Part shown: positions 8,933 to 16,968 of the stretch, one piece after another
Layout of the letters: every line of letters starts with the position of its first letter
Position numbering within the stretch: the first letter of the stretch is position 1
DNA from: JAHBNG01 sp039028975
GTDB lineage: Bacteria > Chloroflexota > Anaerolineae > Caldilineales > Caldilineaceae
Length of the DNA: 64,000 bases
NCBI GenBank assembly: GCA_039028975.1
Contig: JBCCHB010000094.1
Span: forward strand, 1-64,000
Direction of reading: 5' to 3'
Translations under genes and position numbers: made by a program
The notes under the pieces: generated by a model
Told to the model about the DNA's origin: nothing
Database searches by the model: none
What the model saw: only the letters and a program-made list of their open reading frames with translations

Positions 8933-10450
8933 ATGACCAAGCATATAGACTACGATATTCTCATCATTGGGTCGGGTTCCGCTGGCGCTATCTTGGCCGC
9001 TCGGCTAAGCGAGAGGAGCGACACCAATGTCCTACTTCTCGAAGCCGGGCCCGATTATCCCGACCCAGTAAACCTTCCGGATGATGTTAAATATGGCTAC
9101 AAAACAACGTCGGGCATTCTCAGCTTGAGCCACGATTGGGGATATGAGGGTAGCCCGAATATGCAGAGTTCAACCATGGCTGTTCCTCGGGGTAAACTGA
9201 TTGGTGGATCTAGTTCGGTGAATGCCCAGATCTTTCTCCGTGGCGAACCTGATGACTATGAGCGATGGGCCTCCGCTGGGAATGATCGTTGGAGCTTTGA
9301 GCAGGTTCTGCCCTATTTTATGAAGCTTGAGTCTGATCTGGACTTTGGCGCTGCACCCTATCACAATAGCGACGGTCCCATTCCGGTACGGCGCTATCCT
9401 CAACAGGAGTGGCTTCCGGCTCAAGCGGCGTTTTATAAAGCGAGCCGAATGGCCGGACATCCGGACTGCCCTGATCACAATGCGCCCCATACGTCTGGCA
9501 TTGGCCCTCTACCTCTGAACAACAAAGATGGCATTCGCCAAAGCACGGCCATTACCTATTTGAGTCAAACGCGCAGTCGCCCTAATTTAACCATTCTATC
9601 CAACACAACCGTTGAACGTATTCTATTTGATGGCCTACGGGCGACAGGCGTAGCCGCTCGTTGCAATGGGCAGCCCATGAATCTACATGCCACTGAAGTG
9701 ATTGTCAGCGGAGGCGCTATCGGCTCTCCTCACTTGCTGATGCTTTCAGGCATTGGCCCTGCTGAACATCTAGCAGAATTTGACATTCCTGTGCTGATAG
9801 ATTTGCCTGGTGTTGGGCAAAACCTGCGGGATCATCCAGCTGTAAACATGCGCTGGCAGCTTCAACCTGACTACCTGCCCGAGGCCGTACGCCATTGGCA
9901 CCAGGTAGGGCTGCGCTACACGGCAGAAGGGTCGGATCTAGTCAACGACATGATCTTTTATTCGGCAGTGGATCCTCATGAAGAACTCTTTTTTATTCGC
10001 CCTACCATTAACTTGGCCAGGAGTGCAGGAGAATTGAGGCTGACCTCTACCGATCCTGCAATTGGACCCTCACTTAACTACCACTACTTCAATGAGCCGC
10101 AGGACTTAGAACGGGAGCGAGAAGCTGTGCGCATTGCCCTCACGCTCGTTCAGCACCACGACTTTGAAGGGATTATTGAAAGCCCTATAAAGCCACTGCC
10201 AGAGGACCTAGTAAGCGATGCCGATTTAGATGCCTGGATTCTACGCGAAGCAGATACAGGCCATCACTCGGCTGGTACCTGTAAGATGGGGCCAGCTCAT
10301 GACCCACTGGCCGTCGTTAACCAATTTGGTCAGGTTCACGGTCTAGAAGGTTTGCGGGTTATTGATGCTTCTATCATGCCGGACGTTCCACGGGCCAATA
10401 TCAATGCCCCCACCATGATGATAGCTGAGCGAATGGTTGAATTTATTTAA
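8933..10450 (+). CDS. GMC family FAD-dependent oxidoreductase (choline dehydrogenase-like)
   Basis: 505 residues, normal for the family. The Rossmann FAD motif GSGSAG is at 13-18, with the ribose-binding Glu at 37. The first GMC signature is at 86-104 (GKLIGGSSSVNA) and the second at about 262-276 (SGGAIGSPHLLMLSGIGP). The catalytic His is H445 (GHHSAGTCKMG), and the C-terminal VPRANINAPT supplies N491 of the usual His-Asn pair. It should oxidise an alcohol to an aldehyde or acid with FAD; the substrate cannot be read from sequence. No signal peptide is present. It stands alone on the plus strand behind leader element copy B and converges with the sulfatase gene. Confidence 0.9.
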   Translation: MTKHIDYDILIIGSGSAGAILAARLSERSDTNVLLLEAGPDYPDPVNLPDDVKYGYKTTSGILSLSHDWGYEGSPNMQSSTMAVPRGKLIGGSSSVNAQIFLRGEPDDYERWASAGNDRWSFEQVLPYFMKLESDLDFGAAPYHNSDGPIPVRRYPQQEWLPAQAAFYKASRMAGHPDCPDHNAPHTSGIGPLPLNNKDGIRQSTAITYLSQTRSRPNLTILSNTTVERILFDGLRATGVAARCNGQPMNLHATEVIVSGGAIGSPHLLMLSGIGPAEHLAEFDIPVLIDLPGVGQNLRDHPAVNMRWQLQPDYLPEAVRHWHQVGLRYTAEGSDLVNDMIFYSAVDPHEELFFIRPTINLARSAGELRLTSTDPAIGPSLNYHYFNEPQDLEREREAVRIALTLVQHHDFEGIIESPIKPLPEDLVSDADLDAWILREADTGHHSAGTCKMGPAHDPLAVVNQFGQVHGLEGLRVIDASIMPDVPRANINAPTMMIAERMVEFI

Positions 10451-10470
10451 CGATAGATGGGCTCTTTTCA

Positions 10471-10535
10471 GACGCTGGTTTAACGAAAGGCAGGCAAACT
10501 TAGTTTAACACGTTAATTCACTGTTAAACAGCGTT
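10471..10535. terminator. Inverted repeat between convergent genes
   Basis: Arms GACGCTGGTTTAAC (10471-10484) and GTTAAACAGCGTT (10523-10535) pair with one or two mismatches in the gap between two convergent genes. It may stop transcription from both sides, although no T-run is attached, or it may be a small inserted repeat. Confidence 0.35.
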
Positions 10536-10676
10536 GAAGGAGTACATATCATGTCGCCACGCAACATTCGAGGATAATCTGGCGGTCTTGATCAATTAGC
10601 ACCGCTACCCAGGATATAAATGTTAATTTATGCGGAGCCTGAGTATAATCTTAGCTATGAACACTCTACCTATTTG

Positions 10677-12149
10677 CTAATATGTCCAACTTTTGGGAAT
10701 GGGCCGCTCGATTCTCACAACCCGTTGGATTAGCTGATAACGCATATCATTCAACGCTTCGCTATAGGAATTATTCGAAGCTACATCATGATATTCTCCC
10801 ATTGGCTGCTCCAAATCATAAAGAAATTCCCGACCATCGTCATGAACTACGTAACGGTATTTAGTTGAACGGAGCATCTTCCACCCCGTAAATTCCATCA
10901 GTGCTGGTTTGGGAGCCAACTTCGATGATTCTTCTTGTTCTCGCCCTTTGATTGGCATCAAAATTGGATAGAGAGAGCGTCCTTGCAAATGAGGTGGAAT
11001 TTGAATGCCAGCACACTCCAGCAAAGTTGGGATCACGTCCACTCCCTCCACCAATTCTTCGCAGCGAATACCAGAAGCCGCACCTTTCATCTTCTTAGGC
11101 ATTCGCACCAGCAGCGGCACGCGACTGACACAGTCGTGACCTGGATAGCCCTTCCCATAGCGGAGGTGCTCACCCAACCACTCGCCATGATCCGATGTGA
11201 AGACGACAATTGTATCTTCCGCTAGCCCCGTCTCTTCCAGCCGATCCAAAATTTGACCAACATAATAATCTACCTCGGTCACCATGGTATAGTATCCATG
11301 ATGGGCCGAACGTAATTGTGCATCTGAATAAAGCTCATCAACGGTGCCATCTTTGGGGCGTTGGGCGTCGATCTCTGGTGGAAATGTAGGCAAAGTCAAG
11401 CTGTCGGGAGCATACAGATCCAGAAAACGCTGGGGCGCAATCCAAGGGGAATGGGGCGAATAAAAGCTGGCAATGCAGAGGAAAGGTTGATTGGTGGGTC
11501 GATGCTCCAGATAGTTGAGGGTCTGTTCGGCAACGAATGCGCTGTAGGTCACATCATCATCACCAGGAAAGGGAATTGCCCCCTTGAAGTCAAAGCGCCC
11601 ACCATTTTCCGTCTGATTAACGGTCGGGTGAATTACCGTATCCTCAACCCGCATAATTCGATACCACTCAGCAGCCGTCGGCGGCAATCCTGCACTGATC
11701 TTGTTTAGTTGTTCAGGCTTCTTGTGGCGAACCCAAGCGCGGTAGGCATCCTCGTATGGACCTGGTTCGTCCGCGATCTCTAGATGGTCAAAACCATAGC
11801 CAGGGTGGGGAATTCGGTGATCCCGATTGGCATGGGGCAGAAAGTGAAGCTTGCCGATATTGGCACTGTGGTAGCCGTAGTTCCTGAGGAATTTGGGGAG
11901 CGTAATGGTCCCTTCGGGCAGTGGAACGCCCATGTGGGTAATGCCCAGTTTAGACGGATATTGACCCGTCAAAAAGCTGGCCCGGCTCGGCATGCAGACC
12001 GGGTTCTGCACAAAATAGTGATCGAAATTGACGCTCTCTTGTGCCAGTCGATCCAGGTTGGGCGTCTGAATGTCAGGATTACCATTGACGCCAAGCGCAT
12101 CCCAGCGTTGTTGGTCAGTGTAGATGATGAGGATATTAGGTCTCTGCAT
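10677..12149 (-). CDS. Sulfatase (arylsulfatase A-like, Cys-type)
   Basis: 490 residues of the alkaline-phosphatase/sulfatase fold. The N-terminus has the metal-binding stretch ILIIYTDQQRWDALG, and C52 sits in CMPSRASFLTGQ, the C-x-P-x-R signature in which the Cys is converted to formylglycine. The second metal site is seen in FTSDHGEWLGEH. No signal peptide is visible, so unlike many polysaccharide sulfatases it may work in the cytoplasm, for example on imported sulfated sugars or sulfate esters. A formylglycine-generating enzyme or anSME would be needed and is not in the window. The gene is monocistronic, facing the GMC oxidoreductase. Phosphonate hydrolase activity is possible in the same superfamily. 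Confidence 0.9.
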   Translation of the reverse strand: MQRPNILIIYTDQQRWDALGVNGNPDIQTPNLDRLAQESVNFDHYFVQNPVCMPSRASFLTGQYPSKLGITHMGVPLPEGTITLPKFLRNYGYHSANIGKLHFLPHANRDHRIPHPGYGFDHLEIADEPGPYEDAYRAWVRHKKPEQLNKISAGLPPTAAEWYRIMRVEDTVIHPTVNQTENGGRFDFKGAIPFPGDDDVTYSAFVAEQTLNYLEHRPTNQPFLCIASFYSPHSPWIAPQRFLDLYAPDSLTLPTFPPEIDAQRPKDGTVDELYSDAQLRSAHHGYYTMVTEVDYYVGQILDRLEETGLAEDTIVVFTSDHGEWLGEHLRYGKGYPGHDCVSRVPLLVRMPKKMKGAASGIRCEELVEGVDVIPTLLECAGIQIPPHLQGRSLYPILMPIKGREQEESSKLAPKPALMEFTGWKMLRSTKYRYVVHDDGREFLYDLEQPMGEYHDVASNNSYSEALNDMRYQLIQRVVRIERPIPKSWTY

Positions 12150-12660
12150 AATTTTCTTCTGGGCTAGAAGGCTTGGATAAAAAAAGTCGCTGAATTTGAG
12201 TCAAGTTGTTGCTGGAAGGAAATTCGTCCAACATCAGCTCATCATAGAACCATGAAGTGATTGAAGCGACTGAAGGATTGGTTCAGAGGCCAGTACTGGT
12301 TCGACACAATTCTCATTCCACAGGTAGGCGACTTGCCTTATTCTCAACCCCTGATAAAACCCAAGAGCCCGGATGACTGTTGACCCCCTTCAATTCCTTC
12401 ATTTCCTTCATGGTTCGTGGCTCTTTACTGTCTGAGGTAACGCCTCGCTAAGGTTTGGCTGGGAACTGCTTCAGAAGTGCATAGGCTGTGGAATCAAAGA
12501 TTTGTCCATCTTATACTGCGGTTGTTTTGAAAACAGGTGTTTTCCCAAGCCCTACCAGAGAGACCAAACACCTATTTTCAAACGGAGCTGAGTATAGATT
12601 GTTCCTGGGAGTGCGACCAACATACCAAACGTGACGAAAATCCGTCCGTGCTTTTTCTCA
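12150..12660. other. Intergenic gap with one hairpin element
   Basis: 511 bp between the sulfatase start and the ytoQ end. Apart from the dispersed hairpin element at 12512-12596, I see no ORF with coding character and no RNA gene. The promoter of the sulfatase should lie near 12150-12250 on the minus strand but no clear boxes are visible. Confidence 0.5.
12512..12596 (+). repeat. Dispersed hairpin element, copy 1
   Basis: 85 bp bounded by TATACT and its complement AGTATA. Inside, TGCGGTTG and CGGAGCTG flank a long hairpin whose arms are TTTTGAAAACAGGTGTTT and AAACACCTATTTTCAAA (one mismatch). Copies 2 (23241) and 3 (40516) share the flanks. The TA at both ends would fit a TA target duplication as made by IS630/Tc1-type transposases. 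Confidence 0.65.
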
Positions 12661-13104
12661 CTACTGGGCGCTGGTGACATAGGTCAGAATTTCCACAACT
12701 TGCTCTGGTGTCTGTGTCCAGGCCATAGCAGAGGCATCTACCTCCTTAAGAGCATGGCCGATAGACTCATCATGTAAGGTGATATAAGGTTTACCTAACG
12801 CAGCACAGAATCCAGCGTCAAACGCCGCATTCCACTGTTTGTATTGGTCACCAAAACGAACGACGGCAATATCGCACTGGGTAATCAGCGTCTTGGTGCG
12901 GATCCCGTTGACCTTAGCGGACTTGTGATCACGCCAAAAATTGTTGTTTTCTGCACCCAGTACATCTCCTGCTGCATCGCTTGCGGCATGATTCGTAACG
13001 GCAGATGTGAAAGTTACCGGAAGTTCACGTGTCTCTGCGCCGTGGATGATCTGTTGACGCCAGTCCGTATGGATTTCGCCGGAGAGATAGACAGTCCAGG
13101 TCAT
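12661..13104 (-). CDS. ytoQ: YtoQ family protein
   Basis: 147 residues, full length for YtoQ of Bacillus subtilis, whose family is related to nucleoside 2-deoxyribosyltransferase-like folds and has no firm function. Recognisable segments are VYLSGEIHTDWR at the start, AENNNFWRDHKSAKVN, and DIAVVRFGDQYKQWNAAFDAGFCAALGKP, the last typical of the fold. The ATG at 13104 starts 2 bp after the stop codon of the PhyH gene, and its GAGGAGA ribosome-binding site lies inside that gene's end, so translation is probably coupled. Confidence 0.88.
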   Translation of the reverse strand: MTWTVYLSGEIHTDWRQQIIHGAETRELPVTFTSAVTNHAASDAAGDVLGAENNNFWRDHKSAKVNGIRTKTLITQCDIAVVRFGDQYKQWNAAFDAGFCAALGKPYITLHDESIGHALKEVDASAMAWTQTPEQVVEILTYVTSAQ

Positions 13105-13105
13105 G

Positions 13106-13882
13106 CTACATCTCCTCTTTCTTTTTACCTGTAGAAAATGAGACGCGAAAGTGAGCGTCTGCCGCGTGGGGTGCGCCTAGTCCATTTGTCATGCGCATGA
13201 GTTCCTTTTGACGATCGGTAAGCTGGTCATACCATGCGACTGGGAAGATATCATGAGGATCAACTTGGAAGACGAGCGCGTTCTTTCGGTAATGGCCAAA
13301 GAGGCCGTGCCGGTTCTGACGACCGTAGTTTTCGCCACCGCCGTGCCAACACTGACCATTAAAGACAAGCACGCTACCTGCTTCACCGACGGCCCGGGCA
13401 ACATGCTTGATCTCGAAGCCCTCTGGCGGACGGTCCAGCCCGATGCGATGAGAGCCGGGAACGATGCGGGTTGCGCCATTTTCAGTGCTAAAGTCATCCA
13501 GCATCCAGACCGTGTTGCACATGATCGGCGCAGCCATATTGTGCAGATCCTGACGAATGTCGCTATGCAAGCCCTGCTCTGGGTCCGTAGGCCGAACAAT
13601 ACGAGCGTTGAGACTTCCGAGGATGATCGCTTTACCCATTATGCCCTCAACAACGGGTAGAACTTTGGGGTGATCGACAATGGGCAGAAAGGTTGGATCC
13701 AGGGCGGGTAGATTGGCTACATGGCTGGCCGTCCCCAAAAAGCCTTGCTCATGGCCTGTCTCCTGTTCACAGCGGATCAGCGCGTTTTTTAGAGTCGCTA
13801 CCTCGTCCAATGACAGGACATTCTCAATCAGGGTAAATCCGTAAAATTCCATCTCATATAAGTGCTGGCGCAAATTGTCCAT
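13106..13882 (-). CDS. Phytanoyl-CoA dioxygenase (PhyH) family protein
   Basis: 258 residues, a double-stranded beta-helix Fe(II)/2-oxoglutarate oxygenase. Iron ligands are visible: H106-S-D108 and H180 in FNGQCWHGGGEN, with the basic residue for 2-oxoglutarate expected in the GRQNRHGLFGHYRK stretch. PCHILY-type small-molecule hydroxylation is likely; the real substrate of bacterial members is usually unknown. It sits between the Rpn-family gene (13 bp upstream) and ytoQ (1 bp downstream), in a tightly packed minus-strand operon. It is not closely similar to the second PhyH protein at 15876, which has a different length and insertions. Confidence 0.88.
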   Translation of the reverse strand: MDNLRQHLYEMEFYGFTLIENVLSLDEVATLKNALIRCEQETGHEQGFLGTASHVANLPALDPTFLPIVDHPKVLPVVEGIMGKAIILGSLNARIVRPTDPEQGLHSDIRQDLHNMAAPIMCNTVWMLDDFSTENGATRIVPGSHRIGLDRPPEGFEIKHVARAVGEAGSVLVFNGQCWHGGGENYGRQNRHGLFGHYRKNALVFQVDPHDIFPVAWYDQLTDRQKELMRMTNGLGAPHAADAHFRVSFSTGKKKEEM

Positions 13883-13895
13883 AGAGAGCCTCTAC

Positions 13896-14891
13896 CTATT
13901 CGTGTTCATTCTTGGATTCGTCATGGTGGTGATCGATGCCCGATTCTGCTTGGGATCTCATTTCATCCAGCTTGGCATCTAAAGCCGATTTGAACTCCTC
14001 AAAATTTTCAACCCGGAATATCATTGCGAAAAGCTCCTCCAGCATTGTCACTGATTCTAGTATTGAAAGAGACTTTTCGACTTGCTGGTATTGAGAGGCT
14101 GGTGGGTCAAAACGCCAAACCACTCCGTTAAGGGTATTGCGGTATAACGTATCAATGATGCCCTCTTCACGGCCCTCTTCACGGCCCTCTTCACGGCCCT
14201 CTTCACGGCCCTCTTCACGGCCCTCGTTGCGAATCCGACGCAAATATGGTGAATCGATCAACAAATCATCTGATTCGACAAGTTTTTCAATCATCTGTAT
14301 CACCTCCTCATCTTCCAGCAAAGCGATTAAGCTTGTAAACAACCGCCCTTGCAATTCGGGGTCTGTGACCTGCTTAAGATTGTCAATCACACGGGGTACC
14401 ACCTCTGCCACCTTGCTTAGTTGAGTCAATCCCAATAAGGGTAACAGACCAGGACGTCTCAGCGCCAGCAGTTCTTGACTTGGAATTTCCCAAAGCCGTA
14501 CTACTTTGTATTGCCAAGACAGGCTAATACTATCCCCTGGCCCCGCTATATTATGCGTTCCGGTATCTTTGGCACCTACTCCCTGGCCAACATAAAACAC
14601 AACGCTGCATAAGTCAAGATCACGCTCGGTATTGGCTAAACGGGACATGTAATCGAGCATGCGCCAGCGCATTGGGCTATGGCTGCTTCTGCCTTGAAAC
14701 TCAATGTGCATCATTGTAGAGCGACCATCCGCCAACGCAACGTGATAAAGCTGATCAACGGAGTTGGGTTCGGTTGTTAACTCAATATTGAGGGTATGGG
14801 CATGTCGCACTTCGGTGCCAAGCAGCCACTCGGCAAAGTCTTTGATGGCGAAGCGAACAAGGCGCTTGAGAGGACTATCTGTTTCAGCCAT
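13896..14891 (-). CDS. Rpn family PD-(D/E)XK nuclease/putative transposase
   Basis: 331 residues. The N-terminal domain resembles Rpn (recombination-promoting nuclease) and DUF4351-type proteins: FAEWLLG, then NIELTTEPNSVDQLYHVALADGRSTMMHIEFQGRSS, where the Glu in MHIEFQGR is the ExQ variant of the ExK nuclease motif. Residues ~221-240 are five exact GREE units encoded by five exact 12-bp repeats (14161-14220), followed by a C-terminal helical part. Its ATG overlaps the end of the Nudix gene by 8 bp, so it is translationally coupled. Rpn proteins promote RecA-independent recombination and some act in phage defence; here the role is inferred from the family only. Confidence 0.82.
   Translation of the reverse strand: MAETDSPLKRLVRFAIKDFAEWLLGTEVRHAHTLNIELTTEPNSVDQLYHVALADGRSTMMHIEFQGRSSHSPMRWRMLDYMSRLANTERDLDLCSVVFYVGQGVGAKDTGTHNIAGPGDSISLSWQYKVVRLWEIPSQELLALRRPGLLPLLGLTQLSKVAEVVPRVIDNLKQVTDPELQGRLFTSLIALLEDEEVIQMIEKLVESDDLLIDSPYLRRIRNEGREEGREEGREEGREEGREEGIIDTLYRNTLNGVVWRFDPPASQYQQVEKSLSILESVTMLEELFAMIFRVENFEEFKSALDAKLDEMRSQAESGIDHHHDESKNEHE
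14161..14220. repeat. Five exact 12-bp tandem repeats inside the Rpn gene
   Basis: The unit CCCTCTTCACGG occurs five times without a mismatch. Because 12 bp is four codons, gain or loss of units changes the number of GREE repeats without shifting the frame. The block is followed by a diverged partial unit (CCCTCGTTGC). Confidence 0.95.
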
Positions 14892-15426
14892 TTTGCCACT
14901 TTTTCGCCATTCTCAGAATCGATTCATCCTGAAAGCGCTCCTTGATCTCCTCAAGCGAAAACCACGCCAGATCGTGAGATTCTTCACTGATGGATAGCGG
15001 CTCCTCGCTGGTTGCCTGAATCAGATAGCGGACATCATAGTGGATATGGGCTGGTTCCGAGCCTCGAGCGGGAATGGTGTGGGCATCTAAATCAAAGATG
15101 CCTTCTTCAACCAGGGCTAAGTTCGTTAGCCCCGATTCTTCCTGGGCTTCACGCATGGCCACTTGTGCAACGTCTGGGTTCCCGTCGGCGTGACCGCCAA
15201 GCTGTAGCCACAGACCAAGTTTACGGTGGAGAGTAAAGAGAGCACAGGTTCCGGATCGGTTGATCACCCATGCCGAACCAGTGATGTGTCCGATTTGAAG
15301 CGAGCGTTCAAAACAGTCTGAGTGAGCCTGCACGAAATTAGTGAACTGAGTTACCGTATCAATTTCATATGGGAATCGTTGCTGATAGTCTTTAAAAGCT
15401 GAATGTAGATCTGCTCTGTTCGCCAT
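14884..15426 (-). CDS. Nudix hydrolase
   Basis: 180 residues. The Nudix box is at about 77-100: GGHADGNPD, then MREAQEESGL with R92, E93, E96 and E97 in place. The first Glu of the canonical GX5E is not in register, as in the GGHADG-type subgroup. A helical N-terminal extension (1-50) precedes it. Such enzymes cleave nucleoside diphosphates linked to other groups; the substrate is unknown. It is 42 bp downstream of the VOC gene and overlaps the Rpn gene by 8 bp. Confidence 0.9.
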   Translation of the reverse strand: MANRADLHSAFKDYQQRFPYEIDTVTQFTNFVQAHSDCFERSLQIGHITGSAWVINRSGTCALFTLHRKLGLWLQLGGHADGNPDVAQVAMREAQEESGLTNLALVEEGIFDLDAHTIPARGSEPAHIHYDVRYLIQATSEEPLSISEESHDLAWFSLEEIKERFQDESILRMAKKWQNG

Positions 15427-15468
15427 ACTCTTATACCCATGCCTCTATCGTTTCAAAGCCGCTACTGT

Positions 15469-15870
15469 TTAACGGTGAAAGATCCCCTCAAGTTCGGGTT
15501 TGAGAAAGCATTGAACCTCAACCGCGTACCCGCCTGGATCCTCAAAGAAGAAACATTGAACCTGAATTTCTTCGTACGTATTTGGCTCCCGCAGGATCTT
15601 GACGCCTTGAGCCACCAAATGATCATACCACGCCATGACATCCGGCACGGCAAAGGTGCAGAGAACCGCGCTTTCAGGCTGGGGCTTGCGAAACCCTCGT
15701 TCTCCGTCTACGATGCCCAAGAACGAAGTCTGACTCACCTGATAAATCTTAGCCCACTGCTGATCTTCCACCAGCGTCAAGCCTATGACATTTTGATAGA
15801 AGTCAGCAATGGGTGTGAGATCATCATAATAGAGGAAGGTGATTTGGGATTGGATAGATAGTTTTGACAT
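15469..15870 (-). CDS. VOC family (glyoxalase/bleomycin-resistance-like) protein
   Basis: 133 residues from the ATG at 15870, the usual size of a two-betaalphabetabetabeta VOC protein. The pattern fits: ITFLYYDDLTPIADFYQNVIGL, then VPDVMAWYDHLVAQGVKI and FFFEDPGGYAVEVQCF, with a final Glu in the metal position (EVQCF). A TTG start at 15885 would overlap the upstream PhyH gene by 10 bp; I prefer the ATG, 5 bp after that gene's stop. No catalytic assignment is possible; VOC proteins include isomerases, dioxygenases and drug-binding proteins. Confidence 0.85.
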   Translation of the reverse strand: MSKLSIQSQITFLYYDDLTPIADFYQNVIGLTLVEDQQWAKIYQVSQTSFLGIVDGERGFRKPQPESAVLCTFAVPDVMAWYDHLVAQGVKILREPNTYEEIQVQCFFFEDPGGYAVEVQCFLKPELEGIFHR

Positions 15871-15875
15871 ATATT

Positions 15876-16853
15876 TCACGCACAAACCGGCGCGTCAGCA
15901 CTCCAGCGATTGAAACGCTTGTTGTAGTTTGTTTCGGCCATAAAGCTCCTCGTTTGATACCAAAGGTCGGCCCACTCTTCAGGATCATGGAGTTCACTCT
16001 CTGGATTTTGGCGGCTACGGGCAACAAATCCAGGAAAGACGCCACGCCCTGTATCCTGACCTATAGGATTGTAGCGCAGGTCAAAGCTCCAGCGGATCTG
16101 CTCGCTTACGTTAGAGAGAGAGCCATGGAGCGTCCGCTTGGTTAGAAATAGGACGTCCCCTCGTTTCGTGGGCAGCGGAAGTGCATTGTCCCGATTCTTT
16201 ACCTTCACTGGAACTTCCAAACCACCCGGTCCGGCCGGACAATGGTCAAGCAATCCTTCACGGTGACTTCGGGGAATTACCTGTAAGCAGCCATGCTCTT
16301 CCAGTGCATCGGTTAAAGAGAACCAAACTGTGAGAATGTTTGACTCATCCGCTTCAGGCAGAATCACACCGTTGTCTTGGTGCCAGTTGGTGGCACCCAA
16401 TTTTGCCTTTCCAGTCGCTTCGTCTTTAGCCACATATTTTTCTGGTGGCTTGATGCGCACATGCTGAACTGGGTTTGAATAAATTTCTTCACCGATGACC
16501 GACTCAACGGCATCTAGCAGACGCGGATTCGTGATAGTACGGAATATGGCAGGTCCTACCCAAATCGGTGTATCTGGCTTTACGTTACCTTGAGGGAGCA
16601 TAAAGTCGAAATATTGAGCATGGGTCTCATTGGTCTCTGCACAGATTTGGATGAATCGTTCGCTAAAAGGGAGTTCGGAGTAAGTCGATTGTATACGTCC
16701 TTGTCCATAAAGATCCATAGCCAGCCGATTCAACACGCCTTTGTACTCATCAATAATCGGATCTAGATCCTCAACCGGATCCAGCAATCCTTCAACTTTA
16801 AGATATCCTTCTTCATGAAATTGCTCTACTTGTTGTTGGGTTAGTCCTGACAT
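15876..16853 (-). CDS. Phytanoyl-CoA dioxygenase (PhyH) family protein
   Basis: 325 residues. The Fe(II) ligands are H158-Q-D160 (TNWHQDNGV) and H243 (RTLHGSLSN); RWSFDLRY after it supplies the Arg that binds 2-oxoglutarate. Extended N- and C-terminal parts distinguish it from the shorter PhyH at 13106. The ATG at 16853 has a GGAGAAATCAAT ribosome-binding site. Four 14-bp tandem repeats lie 23-78 bp upstream. It is likely the first gene of the PhyH-VOC-Nudix-Rpn-PhyH-YtoQ operon. Hydroxylation of a small organic molecule is expected; the substrate is unknown. Confidence 0.9.
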   Translation of the reverse strand: MSGLTQQQVEQFHEEGYLKVEGLLDPVEDLDPIIDEYKGVLNRLAMDLYGQGRIQSTYSELPFSERFIQICAETNETHAQYFDFMLPQGNVKPDTPIWVGPAIFRTITNPRLLDAVESVIGEEIYSNPVQHVRIKPPEKYVAKDEATGKAKLGATNWHQDNGVILPEADESNILTVWFSLTDALEEHGCLQVIPRSHREGLLDHCPAGPGGLEVPVKVKNRDNALPLPTKRGDVLFLTKRTLHGSLSNVSEQIRWSFDLRYNPIGQDTGRGVFPGFVARSRQNPESELHDPEEWADLWYQTRSFMAETNYNKRFNRWSADAPVCA

Positions 16854-16875
16854 ATTGATTTCTCCAATTTTTAGT

Positions 16876-16931
16876 GAATCGTGTTGTGTGAATCGTGTTG
16901 TGTGAATCGTGTTGTGTGAATCGTGTTGTGT
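16876..16931. repeat. Four exact 14-bp tandem repeats
   Basis: GAATCGTGTTGTGT is repeated four times without a mismatch in the 115-bp gap between the LarA-like gene end and the PhyH start, within the probable 5' leader of the PhyH operon. Confidence 0.97.
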
Positions 16932-16968
16932 GAATCCTTGTCACCCAGCACTTTGCCGCTTCGCTTCC

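Noticed and set aside
14137..14424. Plus-strand ORF with a SSRPSSRP repeat
   Set aside because: It is the antisense reading of the 12-bp repeats in the Rpn gene.
16876..16931. Possible CRISPR array
   Set aside because: The 14-bp units are directly adjacent, with no spacers.
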